Shown here: piece by piece, positions 10,815-23,900 of the stretch
Position numbering within the stretch: position 1 is the first letter of the stretch
Layout of the letters: each line of letters begins with the position of its first letter
NCBI GenBank assembly: GCA_947650365.1
Contig: OX393552.1
Coordinates: 18,502,351 to 18,566,350, forward strand
Reading direction: 5' to 3'
From: Chamaelirium japonicum
Taxonomy: Eukaryota; Streptophyta; Magnoliopsida; Liliales; Melanthiaceae
DNA: 64,000 nt
The notes under the pieces: generated by a model
Told to the model about the DNA's origin: nothing
Seen by the model: the letters and a program-made list of their open reading frames with translations, nothing else
Database searches by the model: none
Made by a program: the position numbers and the translations under genes

Positions 10815-11591
10815 TATGGGTGCAAAATTTGGCTAACGCTTGATAGTGGGATCCGCAGTCCTGCCTAGGGCCCACGAGGATGACAATGGGACCCATAGCC
10901 CTGCATAGGGCCCACGAGGACATTAGTGGGACCCATAACCCTTTCTAGGGTGCACGAGCATGACAGTGGAACCCACTGCCCTGCTTGGGGCTCACGAGGA
11001 TGACAGTGGGACCTTTAGCCCTGCCTGGGGCCAAGGGAGATGATAGTTGGACCCGCAGCTCTGTCTGTGGCCCATAGGAATAACAGTGGGACCCGCAGCC
11101 CTGCCTAGAGCCCATACAACTATCTGGGGTCTGATAAATTCTCTCAGATATTTACCAAAATCCCCTGGTATTCCCAAACATCTATAAATAGCAGACCCCA
11201 TAAATGATCCAGGATCCAAAAACTTTATCAAAAACCATTATTCTACATCCCACTTTCTGTTTTTCAGAGTTTATCGAGCCTTCTGGTGATCAGACTCCAA
11301 TCAAGCTTACTCTATCCTCTATCTACTTGTATAAGCACTCCTCGGCCTGCAAGAGCAGCTCAACTTCTTCAGAGATAGTGGATTCAAAGGTTGTGTCTTA
11401 TCGTATGGAGATGTAGGCTTTGGCCGAACTTCGTCACTACATCATGTGTCAACTCTCTCTACTCTATAGTGTTTGTGTGATAGCTAAACATGCGACAACT
11501 CAGCGCTTTACAGCGTGCCACATCTCATAGGTCAACATATTCTATCGACTGTTGGATGAGGACCGTACGACGACTGTAATCCTCCCCTACA
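10815..11591 (+). repeat. Shared LTR between the two internal regions
   Basis: Begins TATGGGTGCAAAATTTGGC (first G mutated to A) and ends CTCCCCTACA. It has the U3 minisatellite (about 10855-11110) and TATAAATA at 11183-11190. It is preceded by a polypurine tract and followed by a primer-binding region (GTTTAACATCGTCTATGTG), so it is 3' LTR of one unit and 5' LTR of the next. Confidence 0.85.
11183..11190 (+). promoter_or_regulatory. LTR TATA box
   Basis: TATAAATA inside CATCTATAAATAGCAG, matching the boxes at 3455 and 43834. Confidence 0.6.
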
Positions 11592-11719
11592 GTTTAACAT
11601 CGTCTATGTGATCTCTCCCTATCGATTAGCGATCGACCTTCATGCTTTCTAGCTCCTTCGGTCAAAAAAGCAACTATCGATTGTCTGAGCAATCCGTCTG
11701 TTTCCATCGCTACACCAGA

Positions 11720-13440
11720 ATGACGAAGACACGACCCGTAGACCAGCCGGAGAGAAGCAACATGCATCCAGACGCTTAGCCTCCAATGACTCGCTCAATG
11801 AGTCGTCAGTTCATAACGAGCCTACACCAGGAGCAGCAACCCGCTGTGGAATTTAGGAGTCGCCCATATGTTAATCGTGCCGCTTAGGCTCAATCTCGAC
11901 AGTCTCCTTAGCTTACTAACGTGACTCCTCAATGTTTGGGGAAAGCGTATGTCTCACCCGTCGCTGACCCTTAGGTGATGTATCTGATCATGACAGAGGA
12001 TTTCCAACTCTTCACTCTCATGAAGCAGAATGTTGCTCTTATTGTTGAGAGAGACTCTCTCCGACGAGTCGCCACCAAAGCAGGAGCCAATCTCTCGAGG
12101 TCAGTAGTCACTGATATCAACAATGGGGCAGACATCCATCGGTTGCATGACCCATCCCCGGCTCCTTCTAGATGGTCCGTTGTCGTCACCTCTAGACGGT
12201 CTCTCGAACCACCTTCGAGATGACCAACACATGTCTCTCCTAGACAGGAGGTCTGGAAGGGTCTCAGAAATTTGGTTCGATGTCAAGAACCCCTCGGTTC
12301 CGATTCAACCTATGATCATTGCATCAGAAGGGATGATCGGAACGAGCGCATGCAGCACGGGAGTGAGGCAATATTGTTGTACCGACCTTATCCCAACCGA
12401 GCACCGTTCATTACGAGGGCATTCAGCCTCACCTCTACCTCCTTTCCCCCTGAGGCATCTATCTGATCAACGGAGCGATCATAGAAACGATCATGACTCT
12501 GAAGGGCCGCTCCATCAACAGATCCTCTGAGCTCCCTTCCCTAGGAGCTGGAGGAATCCCACTCTCCCTAAGTTCAACTACCTAACGGGAGATGCGACGC
12601 TGCACGTCTTCGCATTCAAGCATGCGTTGACACCGCATGATCACGGCAACCAGGTATTATATCGCACCTTTGCCGACAGCCTTGAAGACATGTTGCTTGA
12701 TTGGTATAACAATCTCCTGACAGGGTCCATGGGTAGTTTCGGGGATCTGGCAGATCTCTTCGTCCAGCACTACCGGCTGAATCTCAAGCTGGAGAAGAAG
12801 CTAGACTCCCTCTATCGACTCCGGATGGTTTGAGATGAAACCCTCCAGGAGTTCACTCGGAGGTTCCAAAACGAGCACACAGCGCTCTCCGGACGTCACC
12901 TCGACAACGAAATAATCATACTGTCATTCCAAAATACCTTAGGCTATGACCTCCACATCTATAATGACCTCATCCACAACCCGCATGTCTCTCTTTGAGT
13001 GTTGTTCGATCGAATCCAGTGGGAGATCGAAGTAGAGGATGATCAGGTAGCGCGTAAGGGACGTAACTAGAAGAAGCGTTCTTCTGACGAGGAGCAGATA
13101 ATACCGACGGCTCGAGTTCACAATGCTCAAGCTAAGGAGGCAAGCTATCCAAACGACCTCAGGATTGGGGTCACATACCTCCCTCACCAAAGAGAGCTAA
13201 GTTCATAGACTGGAATCTGCCAATCGACATTGTCCTCGAGCAGATCTGGCACGAAGACTTCCTCAATTGGCTGAATCCTCTTCAGCTAGATTCAAAGCAC
13301 ACGAGAAAAAAAGGTCTACTAAGACTTCCACCGATGCCATGGACATCCAATTACAAGTCTCTTTCGTACCACTTGGAAGACCTCTGGCATGAGGGATATC
13401 TCCAGTTGTTCAAAGGAGGGTAGGGATCTTGTCAGGACCC
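11720..13440 (+). pseudogene. gag: Decayed gag, second copy
   Basis: Starts with ATG ACG AAG at 11720 and meets a stop (TAG) after about 19 codons. Later pieces read as gag in shifting frames: FADSLEDMLLDWYNNL, LADLFVQHYRLNLKLEKK, FTRRFQNEHTALSGRH and GYDLHIYNDLIHNP (12627-12990). Its lesions differ from those in the copy at 4006, so the two decayed separately after the duplication or arrived as separate insertions. Not functional. Confidence 0.78.
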
Positions 13441-13504
13441 CCCCTCTACAGCCACGGAGAAAGAAGCTTGCAGAATCTAAGATTACAGTAACCGACAGAG
13501 TCAG

Positions 13505-13620
13505 CTGAAGGGGAAGCGTCCTATTAGACGATTAGAGTAGAAGGCCATGAGTTGTCGACAACTCAAAATATCGCTCATCTGATATCCATGATGTAATATC
13601 TTCTGAGTTATCAATAAAAT
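13505..13620 (+). pseudogene. Integrase-end remnant, second copy
   Basis: Equivalent to 5825-5935: CGTCCTATTAGACGATTAG, then ATCCATGATGTAATATC and AATAAAATGATAG. The same pol deletion is therefore shared by both internal regions and predates them. Confidence 0.6.
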
Positions 13621-13659
13621 GATAGTTGATCCAAGTCCTTTAAAATCCCTTGATCGACA

Positions 13660-15240
13660 AGTGCTTTGCCACTATCAAGCTCAAGGTATAAGCTTCGTGT
13701 CCCCTTCACTGGTTTGATTGCACAGGGCCTCCCTACGATTAACTAGCAATGCAAAGGTACAAGCTTCGTGTCCCATTCGCTGGTTTGATCGCACAGGGTA
13801 TCCCCATGATCAACTAGTGTTCAGAGACACCTGCTACGTACCCCGCAACTGGTTGGGTCGGTAAGAGCCTCGCCTCGACCGACCAAAGACAAGGCTCGTT
13901 TGATCACATAGGGTCTCCCCATGATTAACTAGCAATGCAAGGTACAAGCTTCATGTCCCCTTCCTGATTTGATCGCACAGGGTCTCCCCACGATCAACTA
14001 GTATTCAAAGACACCTGCTACGTACCTCATAACTGGTTGGGTCAGTTAGAGCCTCGCCTCGACCAACCAAAGACAAGACTAATTTGATCGCACAGGGTCT
14101 CTCCACGATCAACTAGTAACGCAAACATACAAGCTTCGTGTCCCCTTTGCTGGTTTTGATCGCACATGATCTCCCCACAATTAACCAGCATTCAAAGACA
14201 CCTGCTACGTACCCTGCAACTGATTGGGTCGGTACGAACCTTGCCTCGACCAACCAAAGATAAGACTAGTTTGATCGCACAGGGTCTCCCCATGATCAAC
14301 TAGCAATGCAAAGATACAAGCTTCGTGTCCCCTTCATTGGTTTGATCGCACAGGGTCTCCCCATGATCAACCATCGTTCAAAGACACCTACTACGTATCC
14401 TGTAACTGGTTGGGTCGGTTAGAGCCTCGCCTCAACCAACCAAAGACAAGACTAGTTTGATCGCATAAGATTTCCCCACGATCAACTAGCAATACAAAGG
14501 TACAAGCTTCATATCCCCTTTGCTGATTTGATTGCAAGAGGGTCTCCCCATGATCAACCAGCGTTTAAAGACACCTGTTACGTACCCCGCAACTAATTGG
14601 GTCGTTGAGGGCCTTGACTCGACCAACCAAAGACATGACTAGTTTGATCGCACAGGGTTTCCCCACGATCAACTAGCAACACAAAGGTACAAGATTTGTG
14701 TCCCCTTCACTGGTTTGATCACACAGAGTCTCCCCATAATCAACGAGCGTTCAAAGACGTACACCTGCTATGTACCTCGCAACTGGTTGGATCAGTAAGA
14801 GCCTCGCCTCGACCAACCAAAGACAAAACTAGTTTGATCATACAGGGTCTCCCCACGATCAACTAGCAATGCAAAGGTACAAGATTCGTGTCCCGTTCGC
14901 TGGTTTGATCGCACATGGTCTCCCCATGATCAACCAGCGTTCAAAGACACCTGCTATGTACCCCGCAATTGATTGGGTCGGTAAGAGTCTCGCATCGACC
15001 AACCAAAGAAAAGACTAGTTTGATCGCACAGGGTCTCCCCACGATCAACTAGCAACGCAAATGTACAAGCTTCGTATCCCCTTCGCTGGTTCACACATGG
15101 TCTCCCCACGATCAACTAGCGTTCATAGGCAACTGCTATGTATCCCGCAACCGATTTAGTTGGTAAGAGCCTTGCCTCGACCTACTAAAGGCAAGATTAG
15201 TCGAATCGCATAGGGTCTCCCCCCAATCATCTAGCAATAC
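13660..15240 (+). repeat. 186-bp tandem array, second copy
   Basis: About eight diverged units with the landmarks of the first array (CAACTGGTTGGGTCGGTAAG, ACGATCAACTAGCAACGC). A non-repeat stretch from about 15240 to 15440 separates it from the 40-bp array and has no counterpart in copy 1. Confidence 0.88.
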
Positions 15241-15439
15241 ATGATAGAGCCCGAGTCGATCATCGCCCCAGCAAATTCTGAAGGAATCTACGCTTCGGCA
15301 CCTCCAACGAAGCCCAAGGCTCTGCCCTTGGCACTTGAAGACAAAGCCCGAGGTGACCATCGCCTCGGCCAAGGTCGAAGCCATCAACGCTTTGGCATAT
15401 GACAAAGTCTGAGACATCGTCACTGTCTCGGCCCAAAGA

Positions 15440-16839
15440 GACAGTCTTGGCACTCATAGACAGAGTGCGAAGTGCCTCGCACAGCCACGGCGCTCGCCGG
15501 CAAAGTGCGAGGTGCTTCGAACTACTTTGGCGCTTGCCAGCAAAGTACGAGATGCTTCACACTCCCTCGGCGCTCGTAGGCAAAGTTCGAGGTACACTCA
15601 CAGAAAGAGTGTGAGGTGCCTTGCACAGCCTCGGCGCTCGCCTGCAAAGTACGAAGTGCTTTGTACCGCCTTGGCGCTCACCGACAAAGTGCAAGGTGCT
15701 TCGCACTGCCTCGACGCTCGCCGAAAAAATCCGAGGTGCTTTGCACTGCCTCGACGCTCGCAGATAGAGTGTGAGGTGCATTGGACCGCCTCGGCACTCG
15801 TGGATAAAGTGCGAGGTGCTTTGCCCCGCCTCAGCGCTCGCGAGTAAAGTCCGAGGTGCTGGCAAAGTGCGAGATGCTTCGCACCACCTTAGCGCTCGCG
15901 TGCAAAGTCCGAGGTGTTTCGCATCGCCTCGACACTAGTAGACAAAGTCCGGGTGCTTCGCACCACCTCGGCGCTCGCAGATAGAGTGCGAGGTACCTCA
16001 CATAGCCTCGGCGCTCGCCGACAAAGTGCGAGGTGATCCACGCCGCCTCGGTGTTCGTTGACAAAGTATGAGATGCTTCGCACCGCCTCGGCATTCGTAG
16101 GCAAAGTCTGAGGTGCTTCGCACCGCCTCGGCTCTCGTAGATAAAGTCCGAGGTGATTCGCACCTCCTTGGTGCTCGCCGGCAAAGTGCAAGATACTTCG
16201 CACTGCCTCGACGCTCACGAACAAAGCCCGAGGTGCTTTGCACCGCCTCGGCGCTCGCCGGCAAAGTGTGAGATGCTTCGATCGTCTCGGCGCTTGCCGG
16301 CAAAGTCCGAGGTGTTTTGAATCACCTCGGAGCTCATAGACAGAGTGAGAGTTGCCTCGCACAGCCTCGACGCTCGCTGGCAAAGTGTGAGGTGCTTCGT
16401 ACTGCCTCGATGCTCGCCGGCAAAGTGTGAGATGCTTTGCACCGCCTCGACGCTCGTAGGCAAAGTCCGAGGTGCTTTGCACCGCCTCGACGCTCGCAGA
16501 CAAAGTCTGAGGTGCTTTGTACCACCTCGGCGCTCGTCGGCAAAGTGTGATATGCTTCGCATCGCCTCGGCACACGCCGACAAAGTTCAAGGTGCTACGC
16601 ACCGGCTCGGTACTCATAGATAGTGTGCAAGGTACCTCGCACAGCCTCGGTGCTCGCTGGCAAAGTGCGAGGTGCTACGTACCACCGACAAAGTACGAGA
16701 TGCTTCATACTGCGTCAGCGCTCACAGGCAAAGTCCGAGGTGTTTTGCATCGCCTCGACGCTCGCAGATAAAGTCTGATGTGCTTCGCACCGCTTCGGCG
16801 CTCGTGGATAAAGTGCGAGATGCTTCGCATCACCTACAT
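15440..16839 (+). repeat. 40-bp tandem array, second copy, ~35 units
   Basis: Same unit and hairpin motif as 7431-10085. It ends abruptly at about 16839. Antisense frames such as 15889-16617 are repeat by-products. Confidence 0.9.
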
Positions 16840-17257
16840 AAATTTAAATAAAAAATAAATTAAAACTACATTATGAAAAAAAAATCTCTAAATCATGTGA
16901 AACGAGGGATTTTAGGATGGATGCGGATGGCAGTAGGGCGGGCCAGTCGGATTTTTCCTAATTTTGGCGGGTAGTGAGAGCCGAACCCTAACCCTACTCG
17001 TTTAACAATAGGGTCGAGTTGGGATCGCACTTGGAGCGTCGGGTTATTATCTACTTGATGGGTCGGGTCGGGTTTTACCGAGACGAAGGATGAAACGGAT
17101 TCGGATCGAATACTTATGCATTCGGATCCCTTTCCCACACATTGCTTGCTAACAGTTGACAATCATCCTCAAAAAAAAAAAATTTTTTTAATCGACCCAC
17201 AAAAAGTGAAAATCAAATCATTGGGCCGAAAAACACCCCACCCTAGAAGTCGGCCAT

Positions 17258-17311
<54 letters not shown>

Positions 17312-17597
17312 GCTCCTCTCACTTTCTCTCCCTCTCTCTCTCTCTAGCTGTCTGGATGAGTGGCCCAACCAACGCCTCTTTAACTTCGAGTCCCCACATG
17401 ATCTTGTCTTCTTTCCCGCTCCTTCAGTCCCCTGCCGTCCCCAAGTTTGAAAGTCAGCTATTACTTCCAAGCCCCAACCCCCGTCCTCGTCTCTCTCCGT
17501 CTAGGATCATCTCTTGACTCCCTCTCCACCCCCCCGGAATTAATGGAATTTATCCGCACCCCCCTCTCGGATATTCCCTTCGTTGCCCCCCGCCCCC
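16840..17597. other. Upstream region of the phosphatase gene
   Basis: Begins AT-rich, then carries GGGTCGGGTCGGG near 17060 and a poly-A/poly-T stretch near 17170-17190. It becomes C/T-rich towards the gene. No other gene seen. The proximal promoter is probably in the last 300-400 bases. Confidence 0.5.
17260..17345 (+). repeat. CT microsatellite in the PAP promoter region
   Basis: (CT)25 from 17260 to about 17310, followed by a broken CT run to 17345, about 255-340 bp before the TATA-like box. CT/GA runs are common upstream of plant genes; a regulatory role is inference. Confidence 0.8.
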
Positions 17598-17605
17598 TAT
17601 TTAAG
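17598..17605 (+). promoter_or_regulatory. Candidate TATA box of the PAP gene
   Basis: TATTTAAG inside CCCCTATTTAAGGCACCC, 112 bases before the ATG at 17717. This would give a 5' UTR of roughly 80-90 bases. Chosen by position and by lack of a better match nearby. Confidence 0.45.
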
Positions 17606-17716
17606 GCACCCATGAGGGGACGGACGCTTGTGTCGCTCTGCCCAACGCCGGAGAACAGAGGCGGAGAGCAGAGCCGGGTTGGAACTTGGAACAGGGCAGG
17701 GCAGGAGAGGAGAGAG

Positions 17717-17905
17717 ATGGGGAGCTGGATGCCTCACCGTCGTCATGTTGCTCTTGCCCTGGCTCTGATAATGGCGGGCCTCGCGGCCGACCGGTGCGAA
17801 GGAGGGGTCACCAGCGCCTTCGTCCGCAAGGCCGAGAAGACCGTCGACATGCCCCTCGACAGCGATGTCTTCCGTGCCCCCGCCGGCTACAATGCTCCCC
17901 AGCAG
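17717..17905 (+). CDS. PAP: PAP exon 1 (residues 1-63)
   Basis: Signal peptide and mature N terminus. The start is the ATG at 17717 in GAGAGATGGGGAGC; the frame is open further upstream, but only this ATG puts a signal peptide at the N terminus. Ends ...CAGCAG before GTGCCC, phase 0. Confidence 0.92.
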
Positions 17906-20743
17906 GTGCCCTACCGTCCCAATCACCCCCAACCCTCTTCCATTCGCTTCATTTCCCATCTGTTCTGATTGGGTCTGTGTTGCTTTTCGATCCAGCCCTC
18001 TTCCTTTCGCCTTCTCCCCCCATCTGTTCTTAGTGGGTTTGTGTTGTTCTGTCGATGCTTTGCAATGCCCATCTCTTGTTTGTCATCTGATTGATGTGGG
18101 TTCTCTCTCTGTATTGTTGAATGTCCTTTGCCCAATCCCAATTAGCTCCAACCCTCCAACCCTCTTCCTTTCGCCTCCTTCCCCATCTGTTCTTAGTGGG
18201 TTTGTGTTGTTTTGTCGATGCCCATCTCTTGATTTTCTTCTGCTTGATGGGTTCTCTCTCTGTATTGATGAATGCCCTTTGTGCCTTTTGGGTTGTTTGT
18301 GCTGAATTATCAAAATTGTTCTACTTGATGTGGATTTCTGATCGATTTGATTCGAACCCACAATCCAATTCACTGAGTGTATCCTTCACTCATGTTTTTT
18401 CTTTTCTTTTGTGAAGGTTCATATAACTCAAGGGGACCATGTTGGCGCGGCGGTGATCGTGTCATGGGTAACCGAGGACGAGCCTGGTTTGAGCAAGGTG
18501 CGATACGGGACATCCGAGGACAAGCTCGAGCTCTCGGCAAAGGGCAAGGCGACGCGCTACAATTTCTTTAACTACACATCGGGCTACATCCATCACTGCA
18601 CACTAAGGAAGTTGGAGGTGAACCTGGCAAACTCTTCTTGCACACACTTGTTCATGAGCAATCATTGGGCTGTCCACTTCCCTTGGTTTGACATAATCTG
18701 TTCGACGGCCTATCTAATAGCACAAATAGTTCTAGAAATTTAAATGGAGTCCCTTGTTGAATTCACAGTTTGACACAAAGTACTACTACGAGGTTGGGAT
18801 TGGGAGTACGGCGCGAAAGTTCTGGTTCAGAACCCCTCCTGAAGTTGGTCCAGATGTTCCATATACTTTTGGTCTCATAGGTAATTTGAGCTAGAAGTGC
18901 TTTGGGTATTCTGTGTAAACCTTGTTGATTGTGTGTCTAACATATGATTTTCACTAGCTGTGCTTTGTCAACCTTTTGGATTTTCACCTGATATTGGTCT
19001 TGTGGCCTAAACTGGCTTGAGTTTCTCTGATATGGGTAATATCATGTTTGAGATGTATATGGATCCCTAAAAATGTTTAACCTGTTTGTGTCAACCAATG
19101 AGCACCCTCCATCTGACCTAAAGCCAAGACCGGCAATTCCCTCGAATTTAACAGATATCGGAATCAAGACATACCTAGACCTGCCTTTTCGGTAATCTTT
19201 CTTTTTTCGTTGAAGTTTTCTCGATTCTTGCTTTGACAGTGCATAGCAAGAAGAAAATGCAGAGCGATAACAAGATCTGCCTGTTTAATTAAGCTTTTAA
19301 ATTGTTATATAGAAAGGTATAAGCCCAACATAAATGGTCTCAATATTTGTAGCCTTTAATCAACCATGTACTCTAGTTCGCTATTTGAAGGATGCGTACA
19401 TGGGCATCGTATTTGTAGTATTCAGATATTGTGTATTGTTTGCGATGATTGTAAATCTTAGATTATTTGCAAGCTGTAAAATTCTGCTTTTTGACTTTTT
19501 TTGAAGTTCTTTATTGAAACCAATCCTTTCAATCCATTGATTGAAAACCCACCAAAGCGGAGGTTTAACCCTTGACCTTTCCTACCAAAAAAAAAACCCC
19601 TTGACCTTAACTCTATGCTTCTAACATTATCCTCATTTAATAACTATTGGAAGTTCTCTCCATCTTTGGATAATCTCATCTTTCAACAAATGTTTATCCT
19701 CACCCTTGTCTTTGGTAGCTTATAACTTATAAGTATCTTTGTCACGATTTCCGGAAAGAACGTATTTGTTCAAGGTATTCTCTAGTTACTAAGGGGGTGT
19801 TTGGTATGTGGAACAATTGTTCCCCTTAATCCTCTTCCAGAAGAGGTTATTATCGTCAATTACTATTTCTAATGCAATTTGATGGTCCAACGTTTTGGTT
19901 GGCATAGAAATAGCGAGAGTGATATTTTTTAGTTCCCAAATCCTTCATTCCACGGGAACAATTATTAGCCATTATTTTCAAATCATGGAATTCGGAATGA
20001 AAATTAATTATTCCGGAATGATGCCAAACACCCCCTAAACTTCCTAGAATTTTTGGCTTAAGCCTATATTTTTCTCCAGGTCATAAGGAGAGTGAAACTG
20101 TATATGTAGGACGCTTTTTTGAGGGACCTTTGCCATCTAAAATTATTGTAAGTTCTCATAAGTCCAAGATATACTACTTCGTAGAAACTACCTGGAACCC
20201 TTTACCTGGCCTAGTGCATTATAGTGCTCATGTATAAGGGAGTGTTAGTAAGCAAGCAGGAAAGATCAGAAAGTGTGGTGTTTCGACGACTTACCTGCTC
20301 TGCTTAATCCGACACCACCGCACATTGTCATGGACAATGGCATTGTACTTTAAGCACTATAATTAACTAAAGGTTGGATTTGTCTTTATATGTAACTGTA
20401 ATACCTATGTAGTCGTATTCCCTTCATCAAACCAACCATACAACCTTCACAATAATCTTTGTTGAACATGCTTTATATATTAAATTATGCAGTTTTCCAT
20501 CTGATTTTAGCAATGCCGAGTAGTGTTTTAGGCTTTTGAACCTTTCAAATCCAAAGAACGTAGATCACTGCAAGATATGCTTGCTAGAGTACAGACCAAT
20601 ATTTTTACAGGTGAAGGCGTAAGGCGGATCGTTTTGACTGTCGTGAGGCGGAGTGTAAGCCTACAAAATTTTGAGTTTTTAATTAAAAAAATATACAAAA
20701 ATTTTAAAATAATGTAGAAATAGTGAATAACGAATAAAATTCA

Positions 20744-20815
<72 letters not shown>

Positions 20816-20876
20816 TAGAAAAACCTATGCCTGTCGGGACTGCAGCGGACGACCCTGCCTCTGGTGGACTGCCCCC

Positions 20877-20959
<83 letters not shown>

Positions 20960-23900
20960 TGTGCAAAAAGATAATTTGAGACAACCTTGTCACTGTCTTT
21001 CATGATTCTTTATTTATGGCCAAACCAAATCTAAAATATGTAGTATCGAATATCCATACAATCCAAATTCATATAAGTTATAGTTTGAAAAAAAAAACCT
21101 TCCTCAAAAGCTCTAACATATCAAACGATCATGTTAACTCATTCTCATCATTATCATCAGCTTCATCCAATGGGTATATGCCTCGGAAGCACTGTTCTAA
21201 AAAGCGGTCCGGGCGGCCGCCTAGGCGTTTTAGGGGGTTGGCCGCTCCGCTTCAGCAAAAAGCGGCACTGCAGGCGGGTTGAACAAAGGCGGGCGCCTAG
21301 GCGGAATCCGACCCGCCTAGGCGCCCGCCTAGGCGGGTAAAAGGCGGGCGCCTAGGCGGTCTCACTGTATGCAATTGTTTGAGGAAATTTTTTTTTCTGT
21401 AATGAATTTTCTGTTTCTTCACCATATGCAATTGCTTGAGGAATTGTTTTTTTCAATGTATTGTGATGAAATGTTTAAGAAGCTCTTACGATTTTTTACT
21501 ATATTGGTTCTTGTATGGTATGAGTTTGGATAGAATTTGGATAACAATATATGATTGGTTGGAATTTGGGTACATCACAATAAAGTTGGAGTACAACTGT
21601 ATTATCTGGTATACTCAAGTTAGAGGGACAATCGGGTATAGGTATTGAGGTAACCATACCGAAATACCCCTACCCACCCAATCCCCTCCTCCCTTTTCAT
21701 AAAACTTTTATATTCAGATCGGTAGTTTTGATGTTTGCATATGTAAAACTTTCTAATATTGTTTTTTTTTTTATAGAATTATAAATTTTTATATATACAT
21801 ACATATAGAATATATATAATATATTTTATATAGGTGGGCACCCGCGTTTTTCTCCGGGTGCCCGCCTAGTCGTCCGCCTTCCGCCTTCCGCCTTGAAACC
21901 ACTTGACCGCCCGTCTTCCGCCTTCCGTTTTTTAAAACATTGCTCGGAAGCTTCCATCATATACTCCCACCATTTCCTCTATGTCCACGTCTTCCTCGAT
22001 AGGGGTTAATCTGACTATCTTTCCTATACCTTTATCTTTATCTATACATAAATAAAAAATGATACTAGGTGATAAACTGATTATAAAACTACTATTGCCG
22101 GTCCCAAGCTAGGATGAGAAAGGTTGAGGGTTGATGTTGGGTTGAAAGTCAGTCGTGAAAAGCCAACTCAAATTATCAAACGAAGATAAATTGATTATAA
22201 AAAGGTGCATCATCGGCTTAAATTTAGGGTTAGGTTACAGTTTTTATATGTATGATAAAGCACTCTAGATGGGCGTATGCCCAACTAGCTGGGGCGCAGA
22301 AGGCGTGCCCTAGGTGCCTGGCGCATGCACCCATCCAATTAGATGTTCGCCCAGATGGAGTCTTTTCCCAGAGTGTTTTGGGTGCTCCTCGGCCCAAAAA
22401 AGAGACCTCGGGAGGGTTTCTTAAAACTTTGGTATGGACTAATGTTGAAGATTCGTTTATGACTAACCTCTCCATGTATTTAACATACGGCTGCTTGAAA
22501 CAAGACTTTAAATATGGTGCACAATCAACTGGATATTTGTCCTATGAACATTTTTAAAGCTATTGTGAATTGTTACTAGTAGGAAAAAAGAAAACTTTCA
22601 CACTTTTTTTTTACTTTTTTTTCCCATCGTGATGTGTGGAAAATGTCTGCAATCACTAACAATATGGACAAGACACACAATACTTGAAATTTTGGCTTTT
22701 AGAACATACTTACATGTAAGCCTTTACCTTTGAAGTTTAAACAAATAAATTTTTATTGTCTGTAACTCAGACTTTATTCTTGACTCTATATTACTCTGAG
22801 CTCCTAAGATAAAAACCATAGTATTATTCATTCAAGGATGTTTAGACGTAGTTTCGTGTCAAATAATGAATAACAAATATCTTAGTTAGTTAGGGATTCC
22901 TAGCCTGACATGATTCTAAATAATGAGGATTTCTAACATATGTGGTTTATCATGCACCATACGTAGTGCAATTTAACTTTCATATATTTTTTCAGTGGTA
23001 ATGGAGTCTATTGTTACTATATTTCTTATTAGATATCCTTACCTTTTCATGAATAAATGCAATATATCTCTACTTTAGGTTATAAACTCTCTCATACCAT
23101 GTCTGGTGCATGCTTACAAACACATTTTTCTTACCTTATCATTTGCAGGTGATCTTGGACAGAGTTATGACTCAAACGTGACACTTTCTCATTACGAGTC
23201 GAACCCAAAAGGGCAGGCAGTACTGTTTGTAGGAGATCTTTCCTATGCAGATAACTACCCAAACCATGACAACGTCAGATGGGATACATGGGGCAGGTTT
23301 GTTGAGAGGAGTGCTGCATATCAGCCTTGGATATGGACTGCGGGAAATCATGAGATCGACTTCGTTCCTGAAATTGTGAGTACAAAGCATATTGTATGCA
23401 GGCCAATGTGTTCCCATCTTCTCTTGCTCCTCTACTATTTCAGTTGTATTAGATACTGCATAAGAATATGTTGTGTGTTCTAATTCCTATATCAAAATCT
23501 TTATTATCTATGCATTATATAGCAGTAAGGGTTTATATTATGGTTAACATGAATTAGAGACAACTTTCTGGTAGTGTTGCATGGGTCATCTTGAGAAAAT
23601 ATATAGAGTGCAACGATATAAGATGCACAGTAAATTATGATTGAGGTGAATTACAAACGACAAATATCTGGTAGTGTTGCATGGGTCATATTAAGAGAAA
23701 ATAGAGAGTGCAAAGGTATAAGATGCGCATTATAGGGATTCTATTCTTGATCAGTTTTCCCTTTCTTTCAGATTTGGAAGATCTTCAGTCTGAATTTATC
23801 TTAAGCTACTAGTTAGAAGTTATTCTATATTGAAATATGATTTTTAGTTATCCACTTTAGACTACACTTGGGATTTAGGTCTAACTTTCAGATCTTCATT

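Larger units (their letters stand above)
3088..11591 (+). mobile_element. Non-autonomous Tat-like gypsy retrotransposon, copy 1
   Basis: Order: LTR (3088-3881), primer-binding region, decayed gag, a scar where most of pol is missing, a short remnant of the integrase end, tandem arrays of 186, 40 and about 69 bp, a polypurine tract, then a second LTR (10815-11591). LTR ends, U3 minisatellite and gag match the larger element at 43274, so this is a related, internally deleted family. The LTRs differ at roughly one base in seven by eye, so the insertion is old. The second LTR runs directly into another copy of the internal region rather than a target duplication. Confidence 0.8.
11592..16839 (+). 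mobile_element. Second internal region of the tandem gypsy element, 3'-truncated
   Basis: Repeats the order of copy 1: primer-binding region, decayed gag, pol-deletion scar, 186-bp array, 40-bp array. It stops inside the 40-bp array at 16839, where AT-rich sequence begins. No closing LTR is present, so the structure is LTR-internal-LTR-internal. Confidence 0.8.

Noticed and set aside
15889..16617. 242-codon antisense frame in the second 40-bp array
   Set aside because: Same repeat by-product as above.
16984..17000. CCCTAACCCTA, telomere-like
   Set aside because: Only about one and a half units; not a telomeric array.
17906..17968. Open extension of PAP exon 1 beyond 17905
   Set aside because: The frame runs into the intron; homology resumes at 18417 with matching phase and a GT donor at 17906.
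20679..21003. S/L- and R/E-rich frames over the AT and GA runs
   Set aside because: Microsatellite translations with no other coding sign.
22230..22560. Opposed frames near 22252-22557 in PAP intron 3
   Set aside because: No recognisable domain; GC-rich patch possibly from a decayed repeat, but no terminal repeats or target duplication found.
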